37,729 bases of DNA from Rhynchonema sp. JSB1_4 (GCA_030248065.1 JASAMV010000454.1:1-37729), one strand, 5' to 3'. Numbered from the stretch's first letter, positions 1 through 10,050 are shown. Notes: generated by a model from the sequence alone, not told the origin. Made by a program: numbers and translations.

Positions 1-1709
1 GAAAAAATTCCAGACCAGATCAAGGATTGCTCAGCGACCTTTAGGTCGCCTGACGAAAGCCTCGAAAAAATTCCAGACCTGAATAAGGCTTGCTCATCGA
101 CCACTAGACGCAAGACACAAGCCTGGAAAAAATTCCAGACCAGAACAAGGCTTGCTCATCGACCTGTAGGTCGCCTGACGTAAGGCTGGAAAAAATTCCA
201 GACCAGAACAAGGCTTGCTCATCGACCTGTAGGTCGCCTGACGAAAGCCTCGAAAAAATTCCAGACCTGAATAAGGCTTGCTCATCGACCACTAGACGCA
301 AGACACAAGCCTGGAAAAAATTCCAGACCAGATCAAGGATTGCTCAGCGACCTTTAGGTCGCCTGACGAAAGCCTCGAAAAAATTCCAGACCTGAATAAG
401 GCTTGCTCATCGACCACTAGACGCAAGACACAAGCCTGGAAAAAATTCCAGACCAGATCAAGGATTGCTCAGCGACCTTTAGGTCGCCTGACGAAAGCCT
501 CGAAAAAATTCCAGACCTGAATAAGACTTGCTCATCGACCACTAGACGCAAGACACAAGCCTGGAAAAATTCCAGACCAGATTAAGGATTGCTCATCGAA
601 CTGTAGGTCGCCTGACATAAGGTCGGACAAAATTCCAGACCTGAATAAGGCTTGCTCATCGACCTGTAGGTCGCCTGACGAAAGCCTCGAAAAAATTCCA
701 GACCTGAATAAGGCTTGCTCATCGACCACTAGAGGCAAGACTCAAGCCTGGAAAAAATTCCAGACCTGATCAAGGATTGCTCAGCGACCTTTAGGTCGCC
801 GGACGAAAGCCTCGAAAAAATTCCAGACCTGAATAAGGCTTGCTCATCGACCACTAGACGCAAGACACAAGCCTGGAAAAAATTCCAGACCAGATCAAGG
901 ATTGCTCAGCGACCTTTAGGTCGCCTGACGAAAGCCTCGAAAAAATTCCAGACCTGAATAAGGCTTGCTCATCGACCACTAGACGCAAGACACAAGCCTG
1001 GAAAAATTCCAGACCAGATCAAGGATTGCTCAGCGACCTTTAGGTCGCCTGACGAAAGCCTCGAAAAAATTCCAGACCTGAATAAGGCTTGCTCATCGAC
1101 CACTAGACGCAAGACACAAGCCTGGAAAAAATTCCAGACCAGATCAAGGATTGCTCAGCGACCTTTAGGTCGCCTGACGAAAGCCTCGAAAAAATTCCAG
1201 ACCTGAATAAGGCTTGCTCATCGACCACTAGACGCAAGACACAAGCCTGGAAAAAATTCCAGACCAGATCAAGGATTGCTCAGCGACCTTTAGGTCGCCT
1301 GACGAAAGCCTCGAAAAAATTCCAGACCTGAATAAGGCTTGCTCATCGACCACTAGACGCAAGACACAAGCCTGGAAAAAATTCCAGACCAGAACAAGGC
1401 TTGCTCATCGAACTGTAGGTCGCCTGACGTAAGGTCGGAAAAAATTCCAGACCTGAATAAGGCTTGCTCATCGACCTGTAGGTCGCCTGACGAAAGCCTC
1501 GAAAAAATTCCAGACCTGAATAAGGCTTGCTCATCGACCACTAGAGGCAAGACTCAAGCCTGGAAAAAATTCCAGACCTGATCAAGGATTGCTCAGCGAC
1601 CTTTAGGTCGCCTGACGAAAGCCTCGAAAAAATTCCAGACCTGAATAAGACTTGCTCATCGACCACTAGACGCAAGACACAAGCCTGGAAAAATTCCAGA
1701 CCAGATTAA
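1..1709. repeat. 62/63-bp satellite array, left block
   Basis: The block is tandem repetition of two related monomers, one of 62 bp and one of 63 bp. They mostly alternate and so form a 125-bp higher-order unit. Each monomer begins with GAAAAAATTCCAGACC. The 63-bp type carries a short palindrome (GCGACCTTTAGGTCGC); the 62-bp type has CGACCACTAGACGCAAG instead. A third variant with CTGTAGGTCGCCTGACGTAA appears near 140-240, 580-640 and 1390-1440. The array runs off the left edge and is interrupted at 1709 by a foldback element. Small open frames in it follow from a period near a multiple of three and are not genes. Confidence 0.97.
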
Positions 1710-2315
1710 AGCGGGAGTCCAGGCAGTAAGGTCCGGTCACCAAACTTGCTGAAAACTTCAGATCCGTGTGTCGCAATTCATGTAAATATAATGCAGTTTA
1801 TATGAAATCGGTAGCCTCAGTATCGACCGAGAACGATATCGTCAAAGGTACCAACCCAGGAGTATAAAATATTCCGGACCAGCTGCCCAAAAACGACATT
1901 CATAACGTGTAAAGATAGGGCAGCAATCTCTTTTTATTCGCTGGGTTACGGTAGCACAGCCCAAACCAGCGTGGTCATCAAGCGTTTTGTTCCCCAAATG
2001 TTGGTGCGCTTATCTTCTGATGGTGAGTTGGCACGTGTGAAACATTTTTCTACCCAGTGCAGTTCTGAAACTACCGTAACCCAGCGAATAAAAAGAGATT
2101 GGTGACGTATCTTCACACGCTATAAATGTCGTTTTTGGGCAGCTGGTCCGAAATTTATTTTGTTCCCGAGTTAGTACCTTTGACGACGCTTTTCTCGGTC
2201 GATACTGCTTCAATTAAAGTTCTGTAAATGGAATTGTGTTGAGATTAATGTCGACTATAACCTATGAAAAGTTGAACAAGTTTGGCGCAGTGACCCCACT
2301 GCCTGGACTCCCGCT
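1710..2315. mobile_element. TTAA-flanked foldback MITE (piggyBac-like), copy 1
   Basis: The element starts AGCGGGAGTCCAGGCAG and ends with its inverse complement. The inverted homology extends nearly to the centre: GACCAGCTGCCCAAAAACGA and ATCTCTTTTTATTCGCTGGG each recur in inverse orientation in the other half. It is flanked by TTAA (1706-1709) and GTAA (2316-2319), a one-base-decayed TTAA duplication. The uninterrupted satellite monomer at 583-600 reads GATTAAGGATTGCTC, which is exactly the restored empty site. TTAA targets are characteristic of piggyBac transposases. There is no coding capacity, so it is non-autonomous. A second copy is at 24755-25371. Confidence 0.93.
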
Positions 2316-2319
2316 GTAA

Positions 2320-2855
2320 GGATTGCTCATCGAACTGTAGGTCGCCTGACATAAGGTCGGAAAAAATTCCAGACCTGAATAAGGCTTGCTCATCGACCTG
2401 TAGGTCGCCTGACGAAAGCCTCGAAAAAATTCCAGACCTGAATAAGGCTTGCTCATCGACCACTAGAGGCAAGACTCAAGCCTGGAAAAAATTCCAGACC
2501 TGATCAAGGATTGCTCAGCGACCTTTAGGTCGCCGGACGAAAGCCTCGAAAAAATTCCAGACCTGAATAAGACTTGCTCATCGACCACTAGACGCAAGAC
2601 ACAAGCCTGGAAAAAATTCCAGACCAGATCAAGGATTGCTCAGCGACCTTTAGGTCGCCTGACGAAAGCCTCGAAAAAATTCCAGACCTGAATAAGGCTT
2701 GCTCATCGACCACTAGACGCAAGACACAAGCCTGGAAAAAATTCCAGACCAGAACAAGGCTTGCTCATCGACCTGTAGGTCGCCTGACGTAAGGCTGGAA
2801 AAAATTCCAGACCTGAATAAGGCTTGCTCATCGACCACTAGACGCAAGACACAAA
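2320..2855. repeat. 62/63-bp satellite array, right block
   Basis: Same monomers as at 1-1709, resuming in register after the foldback insertion. The array ends in a partial monomer (…CGCAAGACACAA), after which the sequence becomes unique. Confidence 0.96.
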
Positions 2856-2856
2856 C

Positions 2857-3604
2857 GCAGAGGTAGGGTGGCCTAAGGCACCTTGTGCTTAAATATCGAA
2901 ACCATCGGTGCTTTGTTGTGGAATTACTGGCCAGTGAAGATTTTTGCTGCCGGCACTAACTCCGGACAACCATATGGGACATGCGCTTCCCCCGATAATA
3001 GGGAATCGAAGAAACAATCGAAACACTTACACAGAAAATAAAAAAAATTCAGTCATCAGTATAGCAACAAGGTATATCGAAAAATCCATCCGGTCGTATG
3101 GATAGCGGCACAGCCAGAAGATCTCGTCCGGTCTGCAATCGTTCTGTAAAAGATTGAGCACTACGCGAACTAAAACTATCCCTGGAGCATCCGTTTTTCA
3201 CGACAGAATGCACAATTGTTTTTGGCTTAACTTCAGCCTAATTAGTGGTAAGCATGAGAATAATGGCAGTCAATTTTGAAACTGTGCTACTACATATGGA
3301 ATATAAGCTGATGAAAACACATGGAATCATTTGACCAACCTCAAAAACGATGCCACTCAGGCACACAAGCAGCAGAAGTGTGAACGTATTTGTGGTGTGC
3401 TGTGCGGGACAGAGATGACGTTTCTTGAAATAAAATATCTGTTCGTTGCAAATGTGCATTAAAAAGGCGTTGAGACAAATTGTGCCAACTCATTTAAAAT
3501 ATTTGCCTTGCACAGTGAACACGTTTCCGAATTTAGTTTGTAAGTCATCGCTTCAAAAGCTTCAATTCTTTACCCAATCCTCACATCCAACCGTAGCACC
3601 AAAT
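2857..3604. other. Unique flank, no gene recognised
   Basis: No protein family or RNA gene is recognisable. A T/A-rich TTTAAAATA at 3494-3502 lies about 105 bp before the next start codon and could serve as a TATA-like element for the gene at 3605; this is inference only. Confidence 0.4.
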
Positions 3605-3895
3605 ATGGCTCGTGTGCTGTTCGCGCTGTTGTGCGTCTGGCTGTGTATCGTGTGCTTGGGCCTGTTGGATGTGGCTGACGCTGGCGGCATTCTGTCGGGC
3701 AAGAAGAAGAAAAAGAAGTCAAAGGTGGCAAAGTTTGAATGTCTCGTGTGTTGCGTTTTTCGTTTTTACGTTTTTGTTTACTTGCAGAAACACTACGAGG
3801 GCTTGCCGGGCATTTCCGAGCGAGGCATGCCTGTGTTGTTGAGCAAGAAAGGCTACAACGGCGGGACGTACAGAACGCTGGTTTATCGCAAATGA
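3605..3895 (+). CDS. Small secreted lysine-rich protein, one intron
   Basis: Family not recognised. The start at 3605 is chosen because it opens a textbook signal peptide: MARVLFALLCVW, then a hydrophobic core ending DVADA before GGILSG. A run of six lysines (KKKKKKSK) follows. Exon 1 is 3605-3724 and exon 2 is 3788-3895. The 63-bp intron has donor AAAG|GTGGCA and a pyrimidine-rich acceptor TTTACTTGCAG. The spliced product is 75 aa. Because the intron is a multiple of three with no stop, intron retention would give a 96-aa form. The C-terminal part contains KHYEGLPGISERGM and ends TLVYRK. Dibasic sites suggest possible processing, but no amidation-type GKR motif is present. The signal peptide and both splice sites are visible; secretion is inferred; function is unknown. 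Confidence 0.65.
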   Translation: MARVLFALLCVWLCIVCLGLLDVADAGGILSGKKKKKKSKVAKFECLVCCVFRFYVFVYLQKHYEGLPGISERGMPVLLSKKGYNGGTYRTLVYRK

Positions 3896-4213
3896 CGATT
3901 CAAGATAAGGATTTTTATGATACCGTCTTCCTGCATATACAAGAAGGTATATTATTTATAAACTTCCATGTTATTCTCGCGACAAACGTGCGTGCTGTGT
4001 GAGACACTTTGATATTGATTGATCTCTGTGATGTTGATTCAGCACAGTGAGTTTTGCATGGCCTGTTTTTGTACATTGTTTTTTATGATTTATTGCCGTT
4101 TTTTATCGATTTTTGTTGAATGTGATTATATATGTATGTTCTTGCATGTGCTATACATTTTCTTGTCGTCGGAGTTTTTACCAAAAAAAAACGATGCTTC
4201 TATCAAAGGGTAA
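3896..4213. other. 3' flank of the small secreted gene
   Basis: T-rich sequence with no gene recognised and no clear AATAAA signal. Confidence 0.4.
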
Positions 4214-4642
4214 ATGGGCACCTGCCAAGATTTGGATGCTTTGAAAGGTAAAAATTACTGGCACGCGGTTGGTGGCACTCAGCCCAGTAAGTCAATTAGG
4301 GAGCCAAAAGAGTGCTCTGTAAAAAATTTTTCGCCCTAATCGCGTGCAGCATTTCATGCTGAGGAAAGCGATGACGTTATAACGTGCGTGCACAATTGCG
4401 GGTAGATTCCACTCAATCACCATTTGACTCAATCACAGAGTGCCCATCGCTCGATGCAATGTCTCGGTGGCGTGCACGTGCATAACATCGGTTACTCGGC
4501 ACACTTTACGTCTGAGTCTGAGCAGCCGATGAAATGTAGCCCACCGGCGGGTGAAATTGGCACTAAAAATTTCTTCTACAATGATTGCACATGGACTGGT
4601 GGCGGTGCAAATTACTGCTGCTGTTTCGCTTCTCACGCATGA
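4214..4642 (+). CDS. Candidate cysteine-rich protein, three short exons
   Basis: A tentative model with no recognised family. Exons 4214-4247, 4350-4401 and 4441-4642 join with consistent phases (1, then 2) to give about 95 codons and a TGA at 4640-4642. Donors are AAAG|GTAAAA and GCGG|GTAGAT; acceptors are CGTGCAG and TCACAGAG. The last exon is cysteine-rich and ends GANYCCCFASHA; the middle exon has a CVHNC motif. No signal peptide is visible at the proposed ATG, and an in-frame stop lies just upstream, so a true first exon may be elsewhere. The last acceptor is ambiguous: CACAG, two bases earlier, would put the exon in another frame. Treat it as a hypothesis. Confidence 0.28.
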
Positions 4643-5399
4643 AACATTACCGTTGTTACTCACAAACGATTTGTCATTTTGATGCCCACGCGCATTATGT
4701 CACCATGTTCGTGAAAAATTGCTTGGACTTCGTATCGCAGTACAATATCATATTCAATATTCGATTGCATTATTCTCTGCTGTGTCTCATATACAGTCGT
4801 GTTCTTGCAACCACTGTTTTGTTGTATTCCTCAAGAGGATAATCTTAACAGTCAAATATATTCATATTCCTGGACCAGGAATATGAATATATTTCCTGGA
4901 GAGACAATTATGCGTTTGGAGAATAGTATGGGCCGTCGGATCAAGTGCCGTCAGACACAGATTCATTCGCAGTATGATTTTTTTAAACATCACGAAATAA
5001 AATAATGATCATATTCGCAATCACTGAATGGAAAACACTAAACAAAGAATTTTCAACGAAGGAACTGCGAAAACTGCACGGATTTTTCAACATCGATATC
5101 ATCACTCTGATAATTGAATCTTCAAAATTTCGTATTCATGAGTCAGTGAGAACGAGATTCGCTTGATTAAAACCAAAAATTTGGCGATTTCAATCTTGTT
5201 CACATTTGACAATATTGGAATATCAGAAGAACGACGATCATCCGATAGTTCGATTCGAATCGAATATTGGTGGTGGAGCCACTTTCTGCAAAAAAATGAA
5301 TTTTGATAAGTGAATTCCTTATATATGCGCATCAAAACTGGTGATCGGTTGAGGTCGTGGTTACGTGACCGACTGCGTTTCTATTTCAACGTTCACTGA
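4643..5399. other. No gene recognised; contains a perfect palindrome
   Basis: AT-rich unique sequence between the candidate Cys-rich exons and the carboxypeptidase 3' end. Apart from the palindrome at 4854-4894, nothing is identifiable. Confidence 0.4.
4854..4894. repeat. Perfect 20-bp inverted repeat, 1-bp spacer
   Basis: AAATATATTCATATTCCTGG is followed by a single A and then its exact inverse complement. In RNA it would form a 20-bp hairpin with almost no loop; in DNA it is a near-perfect cruciform. No similar sequence was noticed elsewhere in the window. Confidence 0.97.
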
Positions 5400-5606
5400 T
5401 CACACAACTTTCAACCCAAGTGGGGCTCCAATATTCCATGACCGCTTTGCTAAGTAAGGGTTCTTCTTGAAGCGAGTACAGCATTCATCCTCGTCATCCA
5501 CCAATTGCGAAGCACGTGGATTCCAGAATACGGTCCATAACAACAAAGCGATCGCCAAGATTTTGATGCCGGCGAGCGTGGTTATTTTGTCAGAAAGCCG
5601 TAAAAC
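5400..5606 (-). other. Open frame downstream of the carboxypeptidase
   Basis: On the minus strand, overlapping and continuing beyond the last carboxypeptidase exon in another frame, is an open stretch ending at 5400-5402. It contains a hydrophobic segment (IKILAIALLLW), then an acidic Cys pair (VDDEDECC) and a basic tail including AKRSWNIGAPLG. It has no ATG and no good acceptor of its own. The last carboxypeptidase exon contains a strong unused donor (GATG|GTGAGT), so an alternative 3' exon is conceivable, but no acceptor gives this frame cleanly. It may simply be 3' UTR. Confidence 0.2.
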
Positions 5607-8600
5607 CTAACTCACCATCCTTCACGACGGTCTCAGCGACCACAACAACCCCTTCGAACAGTTCAGTACCAGTTTCCAATATCTCTCCTTCTTTCAGCAC
5701 AAATCCGTTTTCGTCATCACTGGTCGGCCGTAACTCAATCGTGTACGAGTACTGGATGTTTGCTCGGTCCTTGGCCCAATCCATGGCCGTGCCAGAACAT
5801 TCGTCTTAAAAAAGCTTTCAAAGGTCATAATTTCGTGGTTTTGGAAAAAAAATGACGAAGGAAGTGAGTCTAACAGAGTAAATCGGGCGGTGCTCCGACT
5901 TGAAATAACGACCCGTATTTTGATCTCATCGCGCGAATGGCTTTCAAACCAACAGAGTGCTAAAATCGAAATTACAATAATTCAAGGAGCTGTTTTCAAA
6001 ACATTTTAACCGCACATCATATCGAAAACGGATTGTTCTTACCGGCAGAAGGCCCTAGATTGTCTATATTGCTCACCAGTTCATTGACATCGTCGGGATA
6101 GATGCCCGTTCTGTGCCCAAATGGGTACAGCCACATTTGACCGTAACTGTGCACGGCCACGAACGCTTTGAAACGACCGTTTTCGCTCAGAATTGCGTCT
6201 CGAACCGCTCGACTTTCGGGCTCACTGAATGCTCTCGGTCCTCTGTACGTGTTTTCGCAGGGATCTGAATTTGTACAAAGTGTCGTCAAGCTTGTGAGAG
6301 GGGAAGACAGACAGCAAGTTTTTCGGCGACCTCTCCGTCTAGTCTGGTGCTGGTTTTGCGACTTTTTGTATCGTGAATCCCACACTGCTTTCTGGTCGTG
6401 TGACGTTTTTCATCGTTGGGTCCCACACACTGGCTTTGCAGACGTCAAAAACAAGCAATGAACAACACTCTTAGGGCCCATACTTCGTTCTCTCACGCAA
6501 CACGGAACAAATTTTCCCATGCTGATTGGTTCTCACGCGCGCGCCAGCCAATCAGCGCGCGAGAATTTGTTTCGTGTTACGGGAGAGAACGAAGTATAGT
6601 TCGGCCTTTGAGCTTGGTGAACCGAGTTTTGATGCTCAAAGTGACTGGTACAATGCCAAATCTGTTTGATGCCTGCCTTGTCCAGATACCGGACATTTGA
6701 CATCGTTTGAATCGTTTGTTGCTTAATGTAGCGGAACGTTGAGCAACATTGTGTGTACTTTTTAACTCAGATTACCATCAGAGGATCCCGACATTCCCCA
6801 TCTGAAGTCGAAGTTCCTGTTCAGATCCACTCCGCTGCACGAGAACCCTTTGGCGTTCGGTCGCTCCGGACTTCGGTTCTTGCGCCACAGACGGATCTAC
6901 AACTAAACTCTGACATGTGAATTCTGGATTTTTTTCAATTTTCGCAAAGATACCCTGTCACTTTTGTTTTCTTGTCATATACTGTAGCTAACCCTAAATG
7001 TCGGTTGGATTTTGATCATTTTTGTGGCACAATCGAACGTTTGGACGATTCGACAGATGCAAGAACAAGAAGTGCATTCGCGCGCCGTTTGCCTGATGTT
7101 TGAAGGGCACATTCTGATAATAGGTTGCAACTTTTTCTGCAGCAGCACGGAGAACCACATCGATTGAAAGGACAAAACCTTGCTTTAGAAAGTCGGCTTG
7201 AAAAATCAGGCAAAAGCACTTTTCTGCACTGCACTTATTGTGCTCAAAATCGCCTGAACATTCGATTCTGCAACAAATGAACAAGATCCAACCACTACGA
7301 CATTTGCTACGGCCATGAAACAAAAACAACAGGGTATTTTGAGACACCCCATACATACATTGGGTGGCATTTTCGAAACGGTGTAAAGCTCAGTTGGGTG
7401 TAAAGGTCGGTGTAAGCTCGGTCGGTGTCAGCTCGGTGTAAACATGAAACATTCCACGTTAACAGCAGGCAATGTTTCATGTTTACACCGAGCTGACACC
7501 GACCGAGCTTTCGATTGAGCTTACACCGACCTTTACACGCAACTCACCTTTACACCGTTTCGAAAATATCACCCATAGTATGTTGCAATATGTAGGGTGA
7601 TATTTTCGAAACGGTGTACAGGTCAGTTGGGTGTAAAGGTCGGTGGAAAGCTCGGTCGACAGCTCAGTGTGATAGACCTCGGTGTAAACTTGAAACATTC
7701 CACGTTAATAACAGGCAATGTTTCACACCAAGCTACGCCGACCGAGCTTTCGACCGAACTTTACGCCGACCTTTACGCCCAACTGACCTGTATGCACCGT
7801 TTCGAAAATTCCACCCGTAGGCATTGTCTCCAGAATGCCCCGGTCACCGAAGCAGATCCTGTTCAATGCAAAGTTTGGCATCAGCAATAACGCGCACCAT
7901 TTCCAATCGTTTCGTCCGTGAATATTCGTAACCATCGGGGTTCAGCACCGGCACAATGAACCAATCCAGTTGCTCAATCAGTCGGATGATTTTGGCGTCA
8001 CCCGATATGTACCCGTGGATCAGCTGGATGAAAATCGTTTAAACTCCTATAGCCGTGGCGTACAGTTCCGGGTGCAATTCTAGATCGAAAGTTGAAGACG
8101 CGTGCACGCGACTTCCTACATGGTACTAAGCATGGGCGGCGCACGCGGAAACCTCGCGTGCACGCGAAGTTATGCTTCGACTTTTGCCGATTTGCCCATA
8201 TATACCTCGCCTATGCGCGCGTGCACGCGACTTCAATCCCCAGCCTAGAATTGCACCCGGTACTGTAGTTGTAGGGGGTTGGGGGGTTACCCCCTGGTAT
8301 GGGGTATGGGAAATCGGCCAGGGGTATGGGGTATGGGAACTTTTTCACTTTTGGAACAAGCACAGGTAAGAAATGATTTTTTGACCCCAATTTGTGGAGA
8401 AACCCCCACTGGTATGGGAAATTTTTGATTTTTGGGTGTACAGTATGTATGGGAAATTTTCCGAAAATTGGGCTGGGTATGGGAAAATTTCGATTTCTCA
8501 ACAACACCAGTGACTCCTCCTAGTAACGGTCTGAAAATGTGGCATAAAAAAGAAAAGAAAAATAAAGAAACGAAACACGGAATTACCGTAAAAACCTAAA

Positions 8601-9921
8601 TACAGCCCCCCCCCCGGAATAGAGCCCCCCCCCGTAATACAGCCCCCCCAAAAAGGGGTCAGTGAATTAATAGAGGCCCCCCGGAATAGAGCCCCCCCTA
8701 AGTAACATCCCCTATACTGTAGTGTATTAAGGCTTGATAGTGGTGTACAGGTACATTTATGCACGTTTGTTGTTCGTTCAGAGCACATAATACGCCTCCT
8801 ATTGACGAATAGACACGAATAAATGCGATTACAAGCGAAAAAACATCCTTTCAAACCCCTTTTTAGGGGTTTTGGGGGGTATTTCTGAGAACAATTTTTC
8901 AGGTTCGGGTCAGTGAATTAATAGAGGCCCCCCCGGAATAGAGCCCCCCGTAATAGAGCCCCCCAAAATGGGGTCAGTGAGTTAATAGAGCCCCCCTTCT
9001 ATTTAGGTTTTTACGGTACCCGGAAAAACGACCAACGTTGTAAATCAGAATCAACACCGAAGCTGGTGATATCCATTCGCGAGCATGTATACCACCGTCT
9101 ATCCAAATGGCTGGGTGTTCACCAATTGTGCGATTATCGTTTGCGATGCCAATCTGTAGTTTATGATCTTATTTGTCGCTGAAAATGCTACAAACAATGT
9201 TATGTTTTTCAAAAAAAATCCCACACCTGAATCATTTCAATCGTTCGATTTTCGTGCGTCACGCCAATACTGTGCTGTTGGACGATTCCCGGGAATGCGG
9301 TCGACAAGCGGTGTAGGAAGTCAATTATCTGAAAATATTTTTTGCTTGTGGTCATGTGCTGCTGAGAACTATGTATTTTCTGTGGTTATCTGATCATGAC
9401 ACCGGCTAATGTTTCAATTTTTCATTCTGGGGCACCTGAAAACTAAAAGAATCTAAACCTCTCAAATCCCGACCAGAATACTCGACCTTGTATACAAACG
9501 CGCAGTCAGACAGTACCACATCACAGAGCTGCAGTACTAACTTAAATGCGGCTTCCGTACAAGAATATTAGAAAAAGTATGAAATTATTTAGTTGTACAT
9601 TTAAAGTCTGCCTATTTCGAACCTCGGGATAGGAGTGGTAGACGGTAAGATCAAATGATGGCATTTTTGGTTTGTTGCGTTGGCTGAGAAGCTGAAAGTC
9701 AGTTTTTAGTTGCTGTAGAACATCTGGTGCGAATCAGTTGAAGGCGAACAAGCTCCGCAGAAATTAATAGCAACCTTTATTTTTTGATCCGTTCGTTGCC
9801 CTGGATGGCCATAGTCTCTTGCTGATCCATAAATGTTTGATGTTTCAAAGTCTCGGCGGCTGAAATGTTCCTGGCCGTAACTAGCCACAAGAAGATTCGG
9901 GAGGACCGCTAGGAAAAGCAT
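5590..9921 (-). CDS. M14A metallocarboxypeptidase, A-type, lacking a recognisable pro-segment
   Basis: Removes C-terminal residues from peptides; a secreted zinc exopeptidase. Eight exons on the minus strand: 9921-9775, 9328-9227, 9153-9037, 8023-7898, 6896-6776, 6264-6077, 5959-5875, 5804-5590. All junctions are GT-AG and in phase, giving 366 aa. Exon 1 starts with signal peptide [16 protein letters not shown]. Visible active-site elements (bovine CPA numbering) are HARE (His69, Glu72), WRKNR (Arg127), DLNRN (Asn144, Arg145), VHSYGQ (His196, Tyr198), LLYECSG (Tyr248) and YTIELR (Glu270). Position 255, the S1' specificity residue, is Met (GTAMDW), suggesting hydrophobic C-terminal substrates. 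Six of the seven introns match the positions and phases of the paralogue at 15999-19385. The three pro-segment exons of that paralogue have no counterpart here; only about 33 unrelated residues separate the signal peptide from the peptidase domain. The exon 1 junction is the least certain. Confidence 0.88.
6477..6605. repeat. Foldback repeat in a carboxypeptidase intron
   Basis: An imperfect inverted repeat with arms of roughly 55-60 bp. ATACTTCGTTCTCTC at the left is matched by GAGAGAACGAAGTAT at the right, with a GC-rich centre (CACGCGCGCGCCAGCC) flanked by two oppositely oriented CCAAT motifs. It lies wholly within the intron between exons 5 and 6. No duplication was identified at its ends, so calling it a transposon is inference. 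Confidence 0.8.
7362..7574. mobile_element. GGGTG-terminus MITE, copy A
   Basis: Begins GGGTGGCATTTTCGAAACGG and ends in the inverse (…CCGTTTCGAAAATATCACCC), with long subterminal repeats of CGGTGTAAAGGTCGGTG type. The flanking triplets are ATT and ATA, a possible decayed 3-bp duplication. It lies in the fourth intron of the downstream carboxypeptidase, next to copy B. Confidence 0.85.
7595..7816. mobile_element. GGGTG-terminus MITE, copy B
   Basis: Same family as 7362-7574 and 16834-17059. Ends are GGGTGATATTTTCGAAAC and its inverse. An exact 3-bp flanking duplication GTA is present (7592-7594 and 7817-7819). GG-starting termini with a 3-bp duplication are compatible with PIF/Harbinger; the superfamily is inference. 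Confidence 0.87.
8063..8265. mobile_element. TA-flanked MITE with CAGTWCC ends, short copy
   Basis: Ends are CAGTTCCGGGTGCAATTCTA and the inverse TAGAATTGCACCCGGTACTG, flanked by TA (8061-8062 and 8266-8267), as for Tc1/mariner elements. The interior repeats GCGTGCACGCGA three times. It inserted about 40 bp upstream of the acceptor for the LIHGYISGD exon of the carboxypeptidase. Its terminal CAGTACC is shared with the larger element at 11083-11811. Confidence 0.85.
8268..8512 (-). repeat. TTTCCCATACC-type interspersed repeat, copy 1
   Basis: On the minus strand it reads GGTGTTGTTGAGAAATCG and then repeated TTTCCCATACC motifs. Homologous plus-strand copies start at 35555 and 36054. In all copies the end nearest GTTGAGAAATCG starts CAGTGG or CACTGG. 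The other terminus and any duplication are unresolved. It lies in a carboxypeptidase intron. Confidence 0.8.
8586..9016. mobile_element. TA-flanked CCGTAAAAACC MITE, copy 1 (empty-site copy)
   Basis: Termini are CCGTAAAAACCTAAATA and the inverse TATTTAGGTTTTTACGG, flanked by TA (8584-8585 and 9017-9018). The interior is C-rich with repeated GAATAGAGCCCCCC and GGGGTCAGTGAATTAATAGAG. A second copy in the opposite orientation is at 26914-27751. Copy 1 lacks the nested insertion found there and so preserves its empty target (near 8730-8745). Confidence 0.9.
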
Positions 9922-10043
9922 CTTCGTTTGTTTCAGTTTGTATTGTAACGAAATTCAGTAGCTGATAATTTTTTCAACTCTTGGTTTTCATGCTGCCGCT
10001 GATGAAATATTGCAATCGTTTCAAAATTTACCAAGTTGCACAA

Positions 10044-10050
10044 TTATATA
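10044..10050 (-). promoter_or_regulatory. TATA box of the downstream carboxypeptidase
   Basis: On the minus strand GGTATATAATTG lies about 123 bp upstream of the ATG at 9921. Its paralogue has a TATA box about 85 bp upstream of its own ATG, which supports 9921 as the first coding exon. Confidence 0.5.

Noticed and set aside
94..2472. Repeated minus-strand open frames of 63-75 codons (DEQALFRSGIFS-like) in the satellite
   Set aside because: They recur with every monomer, follow from the 63-bp period and break with each 62-bp monomer. No start context or splice sites support them.
4347..4530. Defensin-like C-x3-C … C-x5-C-x-C pattern using the alternative acceptor at 4438
   Set aside because: It needs a frame with a long unsupported tail, no signal peptide and a missing first cysteine. 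The competing frame is more open; most likely chance.
6168..6461. Plus-strand open frames over carboxypeptidase exons (also 16650-16925 and 17826-18203)
   Set aside because: Antisense shadows of exons with clear minus-strand peptidase homology.
9430..9545. Minus-strand frame [12 protein letters not shown]… as a missing pro-segment exon of the downstream carboxypeptidase
   Set aside because: No similarity to the paralogue's pro-segment, and its flanks do not give phase-compatible splice sites to both neighbours.
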